Origin: Catenulispora sp. GP43
Lineage (GTDB): Bacteria; Actinomycetota; Actinomycetes; Streptomycetales; Catenulisporaceae
DNA: 64,000 nucleotides
Direction: 5' to 3'
NCBI RefSeq assembly: GCF_041260665.1
Contig: NZ_JBGCCT010000005.1
Location: 1 to 64,000 of the forward strand
In this document: one piece after another, positions 25,152 to 33,874 of the stretch
Numbering within the stretch: position 1 is the stretch's first letter
Layout of the letters: each line of letters opens with the position of its first letter
Made by a program: the position numbers and the translations under genes
The notes under the pieces: generated by a model
The model's input: only the letters and a program-made list of their open reading frames with translations
Told to the model about the DNA's origin: nothing
Database searches by the model: none

Positions 25152-26150
25152 CTACGGGGCGGTAACGTTCGTGGTGCTACCGCAGTCGGGGGCGACGCTG
25201 AAGCCGTACTTCGTGATCGTCGAGACGTCGGTGCAGACCAGCGACTGGTTGCTGACGAAGGTGGTGCTCCACGGCGCCGTCGAGGTGTCGGCGGTCGGGA
25301 TCACGTTGTAGACCTCGCGGGTGACCGGGAAGGCCGAGTTGATCTGCTGGGCCGCGACCCCGCCGATGGCGCCCAGGACCGCGGAACCGCGCACGTCCTG
25401 GATGGTCTGCGACTCCTCGGCGTCGTAGGACGCGATGGAGAACGGGATGATCGAGGTGTCGGTCAGGACGCGGCCGTCCTGCTCCTCGATCGGCTGGCCG
25501 TTGGACTTGTCGGTGATGCAGGGGTACTTGCCCGCGACCACGTCCGCGTCGGCGATGCCCATCTTGCCCTCCCAGAACGAGCGGGTGCCCGATCCGGCCT
25601 GCGGCAGCATCGCGGTGATGGCGTAGTTCGGGCCGCTGCCGACCACGGTCGGGTTGCAGGTGTAGATGGACTGCAGCGTGGCCAGGTCCAGGTTGCGCGG
25701 GATGGTCGTGTCGGTGCCGGTGATGGCGTAGGTCACGCCGTCCAGCGCGAACGGCACGTACGTCAGCTGCGCGCCGCCGGTGGAGGCCAGGTTCAGGCTG
25801 GAGGAGCGGGAGAACTGCAGGCAGCCGTCCTTGGCGGCCAGCGAGGCCAGCAGCGCGGTGCGCCCGGCCGTGGAGCCGTTCGGGCGGGCGATGGCCTGGC
25901 AGGCCGCGGCGGACTGGGTGGCGATGGTCGCCGAGCCGGTGGCGTCGTAGGAGCCGAGGACCTTGGTGCCGTTGATGGTGAGGTCGTTCGACAGCGCGTT
26001 CATCACCGGGGTGGTGGTGTCCGAGCCGACTCCGGCCAGCTGCCGGTACTGCGGGGAGCCGCTCGGGTCGGCCTGCGCCGCGCCGGCCGCGCCGAGCACG
26101 AACAGCCCGACCGCGCCGATGACGGCGATCTTCTTCGCCTTCTGATTCAC
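25152..26150 (-). CDS. Secreted phosphate-binding-like protein (second PstS-type)
   Basis: This 332-residue protein has a signal peptide (about 1-27, ending AQADP) and a periplasmic-binding fold of the PstS type. It opens with the YRQLAGVGSDTTTPVMN segment and has LPQAGSGTRSFW, matching the anion-binding GSGT loop. Unlike the first PstS of the operon it has no membrane anchor. The GTG start at 26150 overlaps the upstream stop (GTGA). The ligand is probably phosphate or another oxyanion; the divergent sequence leaves this open. Confidence 0.75.
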   Translation of the reverse strand: MNQKAKKIAVIGAVGLFVLGAAGAAQADPSGSPQYRQLAGVGSDTTTPVMNALSNDLTINGTKVLGSYDATGSATIATQSAAACQAIARPNGSTAGRTALLASLAAKDGCLQFSRSSSLNLASTGGAQLTYVPFALDGVTYAITGTDTTIPRNLDLATLQSIYTCNPTVVGSGPNYAITAMLPQAGSGTRSFWEGKMGIADADVVAGKYPCITDKSNGQPIEEQDGRVLTDTSIIPFSIASYDAEESQTIQDVRGSAVLGAIGGVAAQQINSAFPVTREVYNVIPTADTSTAPWSTTFVSNQSLVCTDVSTITKYGFSVAPDCGSTTNVTAP

Positions 26151-28987
26151 TGCCCTGTTCCCTTCGAGGGGGACGGTTCCTGGGACGGGTTCGTCTCAGG
26201 ACTCTCAGAGGTGTCGCCGGCGGCGTCCGGATCGTCGGGGTCGTCCGGGGCGTCGTCCGGCTCATCGGGATCGTCCGGGTCGCCGTCGCCGTCGCCGTCG
26301 CCGTCGGTCTCGGAACCGGCCTCGGACCCAGCCTCCGACTCGGCCTCGGCCTCCGGGCCGGCCGCCGCCGTCTGCCGTGCCGCGCGCAGCAGCCCGGGGC
26401 CGACCAGCACGCTCGCCCCGGCCGCCAGCAGGCAGATCAGCACGACGTAGCGGATCGTGCCGATCGGCACGGCGGGCGTCGGCCCGGCCGAGGCGGCCAG
26501 GTCGGCCGCCGGCATCGTGCCCTGCACGACCACCGCGGGCCCGGGACCGGTCGGCTTCGGCAGCGGCGGGTGCTGCACCGGGGCGGCCGGCGGTGGCGGG
26601 GACGAGGGTGGGTGCGGGGTGACGGCCGGCGCGTGCCGGCTGGAGACCGCGCCGGTCGGCGCCGCCCCGATCGGCGCGGCGTCCGGCACCCCGGCCGCGG
26701 TCCGCAGCAGCTTCGCCGCGGCGGCCGTCTGCGCGGCCATGGCGGCGGTCAGCGGGGCGTAGCCGGGCGGGAGGTCTCCCGGGTCCAGTCCCTGGACCTG
26801 CCCGGGACCGGCGATGTAGTCCAGCAGGTCGGCGTAGTGCCCGCCGTCGGTCTTCGTCAGCTTGCTGGGCACCGTCGCGGCGTAGGTGATCGTGGTCAAC
26901 GGGTAGGCGCCGAGGTCGATCGCGTTCGGGTTCGGGACCACCACCCTCGGCGCGCCCGGACTGGGCTGCGCCGCCGCGGCCCCCTTCAGCAGCGCGTCGG
27001 TGGTCGGCGCGACACAGTGCGCGTCGAGGTCGCCCGAGGGCTGCTGCCCGGGCGGCAGCAGCGGATCGGGCAACCCGGCCTTGTCGTCGCACAGCTCCGC
27101 GGTCGGCAGGCCGTAGCGCGCGGTGGTTGGCGCGTCGGCGAGGACCAGGATGGCGACCTGGCCGTCCGGCTGCGGCGGCGTCGGGCCCCAGGAACCGATG
27201 TCCGCGCTGTTCGGGCTCCATGTGACCCGCAGGCCCAGGCTGCCCTTGGTGGCGTTGAGGACGCCGTCGTGCATGGTGACCGGGTACGGGTGCAGAGCCA
27301 GGCCGCACAGCGCCACCTGCTGGTTGTGCGTGCCGGCGTGCGAAGGGTCCTGATACACCGTGGGCCGGCAGTAGGGGTCGGTCGTCGGGAAGTCCTCGAT
27401 CGGGAGCTGCGTCCGGAGGTAGTTCGGGTTCACGGTCATGCCCGTGAAGCCGCGCTGGCCGTACTTCCCGGCGTTGTCCGGGACCCCGCTGAGGAATTCG
27501 GCCGCCATCGGATCGTTCTTGAGCCAGGTCCACAGCTCGGTGTAGGCGTCGGCGTTCCCGAACGGCACCACCACCGACGGGATCCCGCCGGCGAAACTCA
27601 GGCCCTTGAATCGCGGGTTCAGCGTCAGGAACTCCGGGTCCACGGTCAGGTCCCGCGGATTGTTCGCCGCCAGGTCCGAAGCGGCGCCCTCAGCTGTGCC
27701 CACCGAGGAGTCGACGCCCCAGCGGTAGGACTGCGTGACCAGCTTCGCCACCAGCCTGGCGTTGAGGTTCAGCCGGGTGAGCTGCACGCCGTTCTGGGCC
27801 GCGAGCGGGTTCGGTGGCTGCCCCGGTGGCGGGACGACCGCCTGGCTTTGGATATAGAAGGAGATCGTCAGTCCGGAGATCGCGGCCGGTGCGTACAACA
27901 TCGTCGGCTGTGGCGTCCCCGGCGTCGGGGCGACCGGATTCGAGACGAACTGGAAGCCGGGCAGCGGAGAGGCCAGCTGTTGGCGCGCGGCGTCACCGCC
28001 GATCTGCGAGAAACTGAACGGGGCCTTGGGATTCTTCGCGCACAGCCCCGGCTCCCAGCTCTTGACCGCCTCGGCCAGCATCTCGTCGCCGCCGATCTGC
28101 ACCTCGTTCGCGCCGATGGCGCACGCGGAGGCCGCGGGCTGGAAGGTCAGCTGGAAGACGATCCGGTTCGCCCAGTTCGTCGGCGACAGCGGCGAGGTCT
28201 GCAGGACGACGTTGGTGCCGTCGACGACCGTCTTGCCGTCCGCCTCCAGGGTGCCCCGGGGCACGATGACCAGCCAGCACGGCTCGATCCTGGTGCCGCC
28301 CGGCGCCGTCGGGTCGGTGACCGGCTGCCCGCAGCCCAGCGCCGGCGACTCGCGGACGGTGTCCAGCTGGAAGTAGACGTGGCCGGTGCCGTTGGCGTAG
28401 GTCCGGGCGTACGGGATCTCGTCCGTGTTCGAGCTGTCGAAGGACGTCGCGATGTTCGACGGGTCCTTGGTCGGCGCGGGCGGCACGTACGCGGACGTCG
28501 GCGCCGTCGTCGGGGCCGGGACGAAATCCTCGTACTCCTGGTTGGGGTCGTCGGCGATCCCGGGAGGTAGCAGCGGATCGGGGAGCTGGGGATTGTTCAG
28601 CCGCCGCGTCGTCGGGCCGCCCAGCGTGGTCCCGCCGAACTCGCACTGCGTGGCGTCCGGGCCGGTCGGCTCGTCGCCCCAGCACTGCATGATCTGGAGG
28701 TAGTCGGCACCGAAGTTCGTGTTGTTGTTCAACGGAAGCGTCGTCGGCGCGCCGGTCCAGCTGATGCCCACGGCCTCGTTGATCAGGTTCTGGGTCTTGT
28801 CGACCGTCACCGCCATGCCGCTGAAGGCGCCGGTGCCGTCCTTGGTCTGGGACGAGCTCGCGTCCTGCGCCGCGCTCGACAGCGGCCCGGCGGCGGCGTG
28901 CTGGGCCGGTCCGGCGAGCAGGCCGGACACCGCCACACAGATGGCGAAGACCCCTGAGATGGTGCGGGAGACGGCGACGGCCCTCAT
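26147..28987 (-). CDS. Large membrane-anchored secreted protein of the pst/WxL operon
   Basis: This 946-residue protein has a signal peptide (about 1-33), a large extracytoplasmic region (about 34-800), a Pro-rich stalk, one membrane helix (about 850-870) and an acidic cytoplasmic tail of about 65 residues dominated by Asp, Glu, Gly and Pro. The segment near 690-770 (DLGAYPLTTITYAA, then HYADLLDYIAGPGQ and LPPGYAPL) resembles the C-terminal parts of PstS-like binding proteins, so a divergent binding-protein fold is possible. It is coupled by ATGA/GTGA overlaps to the genes on both sides. I do not recognise the family. Confidence 0.72.
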   Translation of the reverse strand: MRAVAVSRTISGVFAICVAVSGLLAGPAQHAAAGPLSSAAQDASSSQTKDGTGAFSGMAVTVDKTQNLINEAVGISWTGAPTTLPLNNNTNFGADYLQIMQCWGDEPTGPDATQCEFGGTTLGGPTTRRLNNPQLPDPLLPPGIADDPNQEYEDFVPAPTTAPTSAYVPPAPTKDPSNIATSFDSSNTDEIPYARTYANGTGHVYFQLDTVRESPALGCGQPVTDPTAPGGTRIEPCWLVIVPRGTLEADGKTVVDGTNVVLQTSPLSPTNWANRIVFQLTFQPAASACAIGANEVQIGGDEMLAEAVKSWEPGLCAKNPKAPFSFSQIGGDAARQQLASPLPGFQFVSNPVAPTPGTPQPTMLYAPAAISGLTISFYIQSQAVVPPPGQPPNPLAAQNGVQLTRLNLNARLVAKLVTQSYRWGVDSSVGTAEGAASDLAANNPRDLTVDPEFLTLNPRFKGLSFAGGIPSVVVPFGNADAYTELWTWLKNDPMAAEFLSGVPDNAGKYGQRGFTGMTVNPNYLRTQLPIEDFPTTDPYCRPTVYQDPSHAGTHNQQVALCGLALHPYPVTMHDGVLNATKGSLGLRVTWSPNSADIGSWGPTPPQPDGQVAILVLADAPTTARYGLPTAELCDDKAGLPDPLLPPGQQPSGDLDAHCVAPTTDALLKGAAAAQPSPGAPRVVVPNPNAIDLGAYPLTTITYAATVPSKLTKTDGGHYADLLDYIAGPGQVQGLDPGDLPPGYAPLTAAMAAQTAAAAKLLRTAAGVPDAAPIGAAPTGAVSSRHAPAVTPHPPSSPPPPAAPVQHPPLPKPTGPGPAVVVQGTMPAADLAASAGPTPAVPIGTIRYVVLICLLAAGASVLVGPGLLRAARQTAAAGPEAEAESEAGSEAGSETDGDGDGDGDPDDPDEPDDAPDDPDDPDAAGDTSESPETNPSQEPSPSKGTGQ

Positions 28988-30696
28988 GATCGGCGCCCCT
29001 TTCGAAGGCGGGACACCAGAGGCGGGCCGAACACCGTCGTGAGAAGCAGAATCGCCGCCGCGGTCGCGAGGTAGGCGCCGAGCGAGCCGCCCAGCGAGTT
29101 GCCGACCGTCACCGGCACCGCGGCGGCGTCGGCGTCGTCGAGCGAGACCGGGGCGGAACTCGGCGGGAGCGGGACCGTGATGACGTTGCTCGTCGAGCTC
29201 GGGTGCGCGGACGGATTGGCCTTGCCCCCGGCGCTCGCGGTCGGTCCGCCGGCGGGCCCTCCCGTCGTTCCGCCGCTGCCGCTCCCGGAATCGCCGCCGG
29301 AGCCGCCGCCGGAGCCTCCTGACGAGCCGCCGCCGGAGCCGCCGCCCGATCCGCCACCGCCGCCCGGGATCGCGGTGACCCCGTCGGCCGCGCACTGGGT
29401 GGCGCCGGCCTTGTCGCAGGACGGCGGGTTCGGCGCGGTCGCCACCAGGGTGTTGACCCCGCTGGTGGAGAACGTGGGGTTGTTGCAGGAGGAGATCACG
29501 ATGTTCTGCACGACCGCGCCGGGGATCTTCTTGATCTGGTTGAAGCCGGCCTGCACGAGGTTGATCGGCAGTGGCGAGTAGCCCAGTGGCGCCATCGTGC
29601 TCTGGCCTTGGCACAGCAGGTAGTAGTCGAAGGCGCTCAACGTCACGCCCTTGGCCGTGTTGAACGGCGGGGCGGTGGACAGCGGGACGATCATGTAGCT
29701 GTAGCTGGACAGCGGGTAGGTCCGCGGATCGGAGTACCCGTAGACCTGCGAGAGCTTCTCGGTCAGGTACTGCGTGGGATCCGAGGCGTCCTGGTTGATC
29801 TGGGCCTGCGTCAGGGACACCGCGACGTTCGAGGCGGTCGGCAGCGTGTAGTAGCCGTCCGCGTTGAGCATCTTCGCGACCGGGAAGCCGGACTGGATCG
29901 CGTAGGAGTACTCGGTGTACGTGATCGCGCCTTCGGAGGTCGGCTGCGCGACGTAGCCGGCGACGCCGGAGTCCAGCGACTGCGAGATGAAGGCGGATCC
30001 GGCCGGCGCCGGCGGGAAGAACGAGGTCGATCCGCAGTGCGGGGAGACCACGCGGCCCGCCGCGGAGCAGAACGAGTCCCACAGCGACGGGTACTCGGCG
30101 GCCATCCATGCCGTCAGCTGCGCGGTCGTGCCGGAGCCGTCGGTGCGCACGACCGGGATGATCTGCCGGGCCGGCAGCGTCAGACCCGGGTTGGTCTTCG
30201 CGATCGCCGGGTCGTTCCAGGTGGTGATGGCGCCGGTGAAGATCTTCGCGATGGTCTGGCCGTCCAGCCGCAGGTTCGTCACGCGGTGGCCGCCGATGTC
30301 CAGGTGGTACATGAACGCCGTGCCGCCGGCGACCACCGGCATGTAGGCGAACGGCTTGTCCGGCAGGACGTCCAGGGTGCCGTTGTCGACCGAGCCGTAG
30401 GGGATGTCGGAGATCGCGAAGTCGACCGTGGCCGGGTCCGCCTTGAACTGGTTGCGGCCGTCGGAGGAGCCGGAGCCGGTGTAGCTGACCTGCATGCCGT
30501 ACTGGGCGACGTCGCTGGTCCACTGGTTGACCGCGTTCTCGGCCCAGGTGGATCCGGCGCCGGCGATCGGCGCGTACTGCGTCGCCCCGGCGGTCGGCGG
30601 CGTGGCGAGCTGCGAGCCGAGCAGCCCGAGGGCGGCCGCGAGCAGCAGGACTCTGCCGCGCGGCGATCGACGGCGCCGCGGGTGGAGGCGGTTCAT
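28984..30696 (-). CDS. pstS: Membrane-anchored phosphate-binding protein PstS
   Basis: This 570-residue protein has a signal peptide (about 1-38) and a PstS-type binding fold: IAGAGSTWAENAV, VSYTGSGSSDGRNQF, DFAISDIPY, TTWNDPAIAKTNPGLTLP and VVRTDGSGTTAQLTAW, the last carrying the anion-binding GSGTT loop. Beyond the normal end of PstS come a Gly/Ser-rich linker (about 425-470) and a C-terminal membrane helix (about 535-557). Most PstS proteins are free or lipid-anchored, so this transmembrane anchor is unusual. Four-base overlaps join it to pstA upstream and to the 946-residue gene downstream. Confidence 0.9.
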   Translation of the reverse strand: MNRLHPRRRRSPRGRVLLLAAALGLLGSQLATPPTAGATQYAPIAGAGSTWAENAVNQWTSDVAQYGMQVSYTGSGSSDGRNQFKADPATVDFAISDIPYGSVDNGTLDVLPDKPFAYMPVVAGGTAFMYHLDIGGHRVTNLRLDGQTIAKIFTGAITTWNDPAIAKTNPGLTLPARQIIPVVRTDGSGTTAQLTAWMAAEYPSLWDSFCSAAGRVVSPHCGSTSFFPPAPAGSAFISQSLDSGVAGYVAQPTSEGAITYTEYSYAIQSGFPVAKMLNADGYYTLPTASNVAVSLTQAQINQDASDPTQYLTEKLSQVYGYSDPRTYPLSSYSYMIVPLSTAPPFNTAKGVTLSAFDYYLLCQGQSTMAPLGYSPLPINLVQAGFNQIKKIPGAVVQNIVISSCNNPTFSTSGVNTLVATAPNPPSCDKAGATQCAADGVTAIPGGGGGSGGGSGGGSSGGSGGGSGGDSGSGSGGTTGGPAGGPTASAGGKANPSAHPSSTSNVITVPLPPSSAPVSLDDADAAAVPVTVGNSLGGSLGAYLATAAAILLLTTVFGPPLVSRLRKGRRS

Positions 30697-32000
30697 GACG
30701 ATGGCTCCATCGGGTCGGTCCGGTCGGTCGGCGCCGGGTCGAAGCCGATGGCCGCCAGGCCGGTCGGCTCGACGGCGGTGGTGCCGACGGCGGTGGTGTC
30801 GAAGGCGGTCCGGCGTGCCAGGAAGCGTTCCTGGACCCGCTGCGACGCCAGCGTGCGGCGCCGCAGCTGCCGCCGGCTCAGCTGGCCGGCCCCCTTGCCG
30901 CCGACCGCGCGCGCGGCGACGAACAGGATGAGCACCAGCAGCATCAGCAGCGCCGCCGCGCCGTATCCGCGGGTGACGTAGTTCGGCTGGCCGGAGGTGA
31001 CGAGCTTGAACGTGGCCAGCGGCAGCGAGGTCTGCGGGCCCTTGCGCGGGTCGTAGTTCGTGTATTGCGTGTATCCGGCGGTCAGCAGCACCGGCGACGT
31101 CTCGCCGATGCCGCGGGCCGCACCCAGGATCACCGCCGTGGCCAGTCCCGACCGCGCCGTCGGGAGCGTGACCCGCAGCGCGGTCCGCCAGCGGCTGGCG
31201 CCCAGGGCGTAGGAGGCCTCCTTCAGATGGCCGGGCACCAGGCGGAGCACGACGTCGGAGGCGCGGATGATGATCGGCAGCGTCATCACGCTCAGCGCGA
31301 GCGCGGCGGCCAGCCCCGACTTGGGCAGGCCGAGCTCCAGGATGAGCAGCGCGAAGACGAACAAGCCGGCGACGATCGAGGGCAGCGCGGTGGCCGCCGC
31401 GGCCACCGTGCGCACCAGGTTCGCCAGGCGGCCCGGGGACTCGTTCATGAACAGGGCGCAGGCGATGCCGAGCGGGACCGTGATGGCCAGGGTGATGGTG
31501 ATCTGCTCGGCGGTGCCGATCACGGCGTGCCGCAGGCCGCCGATCGAGATCGGCTGGACCGGGCCGGCCACGCGCAGGTCCTGCGTGTAGAAGTTCAGGT
31601 GGGTCAGGGACTTCATGCCGCCCCAGATCGGGAAGCCGACGATCAGGACGAGGACGACGGCCACCAGGATCGCGATCGAGTGCGTCACCACGGCCATGAG
31701 CCGGTCGCGCAGGATCGGGCCGCTCTCGTCCGTCCAGACCAGGACGGCATAGCAAGCGAGGAACAGCGGATAGCACAGGACGACGAAGCCCAGCGGGCCG
31801 GAGAACGGCGCGAACCAGTGGCTGATCAGCACGGTCAGACTGATGGCCGCGGCGGCCGCGCCGAGGAGGGCGAACACCGCGTCGGGTTTCAGGCGGTGGA
31901 CGCGGCGGACGCGTTCGGGCGGGCCGTCGTACTCCGACGGCGGTTCCGGCGGCACGGTCGTCACAGCGTCCTGGGCTTCCAGGACCTCGGTGGTCGTCAT
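30693..32000 (-). CDS. pstA: Phosphate ABC transporter permease PstA
   Basis: This 435-residue permease has the EAA loop (LKEASYALGASRWRTALRVT, followed by GIGETSPVLL) and the usual membrane core. It is longer than the roughly 300-residue family standard: the N-terminal 100 residues add two membrane helices before the normal first helix, and the C-terminus adds a basic 60-residue cytoplasmic tail. It starts at ATG 32000, one base after the pstC stop, and overlaps pstS by ATGA. Confidence 0.92.
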   Translation of the reverse strand: MTTTEVLEAQDAVTTVPPEPPSEYDGPPERVRRVHRLKPDAVFALLGAAAAAISLTVLISHWFAPFSGPLGFVVLCYPLFLACYAVLVWTDESGPILRDRLMAVVTHSIAILVAVVLVLIVGFPIWGGMKSLTHLNFYTQDLRVAGPVQPISIGGLRHAVIGTAEQITITLAITVPLGIACALFMNESPGRLANLVRTVAAAATALPSIVAGLFVFALLILELGLPKSGLAAALALSVMTLPIIIRASDVVLRLVPGHLKEASYALGASRWRTALRVTLPTARSGLATAVILGAARGIGETSPVLLTAGYTQYTNYDPRKGPQTSLPLATFKLVTSGQPNYVTRGYGAAALLMLLVLILFVAARAVGGKGAGQLSRRQLRRRTLASQRVQERFLARRTAFDTTAVGTTAVEPTGLAAIGFDPAPTDRTDPMEPSS

Positions 32001-32001
32001 G

Positions 32002-33111
32002 TCAGCCGCTGTCCCTTCCGGACCGGCTGCGCGCGATGATCGCCGACGCCGCCAGGTTGATGACCAGGGTGAGGAGGAACAGCACGAGCCCGGCGGCCAT
32101 CAGCGCGGACAGCTCGAAGGGCGTCGCGGTGCCGTAGTGCGCGGCGATCAGCGCCGCCACCGAGCTGGCACCGGCCTGCAGGATGTGCGGCTGGATCCGG
32201 AACACCAGCGAGATGATCATGTAGACCGCGATCGTCTCGCCGAGCGCGCGGCCCAGGCCCAGCATCGCGCCGCCGATCACGCCGCCCCGGCCGAACGGCA
32301 GCACGACGGTGCGGATCATGCCCCACCTGGTCGCGCCCAGCGCGTACGCGCCCTCGCGTTCGCCCAGCGGCGCCTGCGAGAACGACTCGCGCATCATGGA
32401 GCTGACGATCGGCGTGATCATCAGCCCGACCACGGTCCCGGCGATGAAGGTCGAGGCGGTGTAGACGGTCAGCGGCGCCAGCGGATCGTGCACCCGCGCG
32501 CCGGTGACCCGGAACCCCGGGATCCAGGCCAGATACGTCGCCATCCAGTGCGCCACCCCGACCGCCCGGTGTTCCAGGAACAGGAAGCCCCACAGCCCGT
32601 AGACCACGCTCGGCACCGCGGCCATCAGGTCGATCAGGCTGGTGAAGAACGGCTTCAGGCGCGGCGGGGCGTACTCGGAGATGTAGAGCGCGACGCCGAA
32701 GGCCAGCGGGACCGCGATCACGATCGCGACCAGCCCGATGAGCACCGTCCCGGTCAGGATCCCGGCCACGCCGAACTTGGACGCGCCGCCGCTGCCGTTG
32801 CCCGGCGACCAGGCCGCGGTGGTGAGGAAGCCGGACCCGGCCACGTGCAGCGCCTGCGACGCCCGGGTGCCGAGGAAGCCGCCGATGACGGCGATGATCG
32901 TCAGGACCAGGATGCCGCTGCCGGCCAGCACCACGAGGAAGACCCGGTCCCCGCCGCGGGCCTTGAGGCGCACCGCGCGCGGCGGTTCGGCACCGGCCGC
33001 CGGCGGCAGGTCGACGACGTGCGTCGCGGCCGCCGCCGGTGTTCCGAGACCGTCTGCCGACCACCCGCTATCCACGGGCCGGCCGGCAGGCGGGCTGAAC
33101 TGTTCGGTCAT
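32002..33111 (-). CDS. pstC: Phosphate ABC transporter permease PstC
   Basis: This 369-residue permease has six membrane helices after an extended polar N-terminus of about 65 residues. LMAAVPSVVYGLWGF and the EAA loop EREGAYALGATRWGMIRTVV with GRALGETIAV are typical of PstC. The start is ATG 33111, overlapping the stop of the small upstream gene by ATGA. It should form the transmembrane channel with PstA. Confidence 0.93.
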   Translation of the reverse strand: MTEQFSPPAGRPVDSGWSADGLGTPAAAATHVVDLPPAAGAEPPRAVRLKARGGDRVFLVVLAGSGILVLTIIAVIGGFLGTRASQALHVAGSGFLTTAAWSPGNGSGGASKFGVAGILTGTVLIGLVAIVIAVPLAFGVALYISEYAPPRLKPFFTSLIDLMAAVPSVVYGLWGFLFLEHRAVGVAHWMATYLAWIPGFRVTGARVHDPLAPLTVYTASTFIAGTVVGLMITPIVSSMMRESFSQAPLGEREGAYALGATRWGMIRTVVLPFGRGGVIGGAMLGLGRALGETIAVYMIISLVFRIQPHILQAGASSVAALIAAHYGTATPFELSALMAAGLVLFLLTLVINLAASAIIARSRSGRDSG

Positions 33112-33506
33112 GCTAAGCACACCCGGCCGCGCTCGTCCCGTGTTCGGGCGGGCGCGGGCAACTCGGCGAGCGGAACGGATTCCAAGAAGTGCGCGAGGTT
33201 GTAGAGGTTCTCGCGTCCCCGCAGGTACGTACGCGCCGACCGCGCGACCACGACGTTGTCGATCTCCAGCCGCCAGGTACGCCCCCCGGTCTCGGCGGCG
33301 ACGCCGAGTACGGGCAGCGCGTCGGCGATCCGCTCCCGCAGGAACAGAACGGCGGCGTACCCGGTCTCGAAATCCACGAAGCCCTCGGGCGCCCGCCCCA
33401 GAACCCGGTTGTTCCCCCCGACCAGCCGCCACGCCGGGAGCGCTGCCGACCCCGGCCCGGCGTGCGCGGCCGGCAAAGGCGCGACGTGAAAGCGAGTATG
33501 TGCCAT
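33108..33506 (-). CDS. Small protein opening the pst operon (DUF1508-like segment)
   Basis: A 132-residue soluble protein starting at ATG 33506, with GGGGAGG about 10 bases upstream. The segment WRLVGGNNRVLGRAPEGFVD...ALPVLG resembles the N-terminal half of DUF1508/YegP-type domains; the rest is helical and charged. No signal peptide or membrane helix is visible. It overlaps pstC by ATGA, so it is the first gene of the operon. A cytoplasmic regulatory or accessory role is possible; I do not know its function. Confidence 0.65.
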   Translation of the reverse strand: MAHTRFHVAPLPAAHAGPGSAALPAWRLVGGNNRVLGRAPEGFVDFETGYAAVLFLRERIADALPVLGVAAETGGRTWRLEIDNVVVARSARTYLRGRENLYNLAHFLESVPLAELPAPARTRDERGRVCLA

Positions 33507-33874
33507 GAGCCCGATACCTCCCCCACATCCGACAAGGACCGGACGCCGGAGAGATTCAGCAGTCCCGACGTCCGCGAACACTAGTTCCGTGCAGGCCGAA
33601 GGTCCCAGCCCACTGCGACATAGCGGAGTCTGAGGTGTTAACGCCGGACATGGCGCGCCCAAACCGCAGGCATTCGCAGCTCTCTGACCTTGGATGATTC
33701 ACAGCGCCTCGCCGGTGACGCACCGTAATGGCAAACGGGTCCGGACTCACCCGCTTTATCGACGGCTTTGCGGTCCGGCACCGGTTCGCGGGCGTGGAAA
33801 GGTAATTCACGGCACCTTGATCCCGCCCCGCTGTATCGTCGGCGCTCGAACAAACGACGGAGAGGAGCGGCGAC
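33507..33874. other. Divergent spacer with promoters for the pst operon and SMI1 gene
   Basis: This 368-bp spacer must carry the promoters of the leftward pst/WxL operon and the rightward SMI1 gene. I looked for PHO boxes (direct repeats like GTTCACC) and saw only weak single matches. Nothing else is clear. Confidence 0.45.

Noticed and set aside
23413-25311. 632-residue open frame on the plus strand
   Set aside because: Antisense to the Ig/WxL-like gene; almost entirely Arg/Gly/Ala.
26570-28570. 666-residue open frame on the plus strand
   Set aside because: Antisense to the 946-residue gene, which has a signal peptide and coupled neighbours.
33507-33874. PHO boxes upstream of the pst operon
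   Set aside because: Only isolated weak matches to GTTCACC-like units, without the required direct-repeat spacing.
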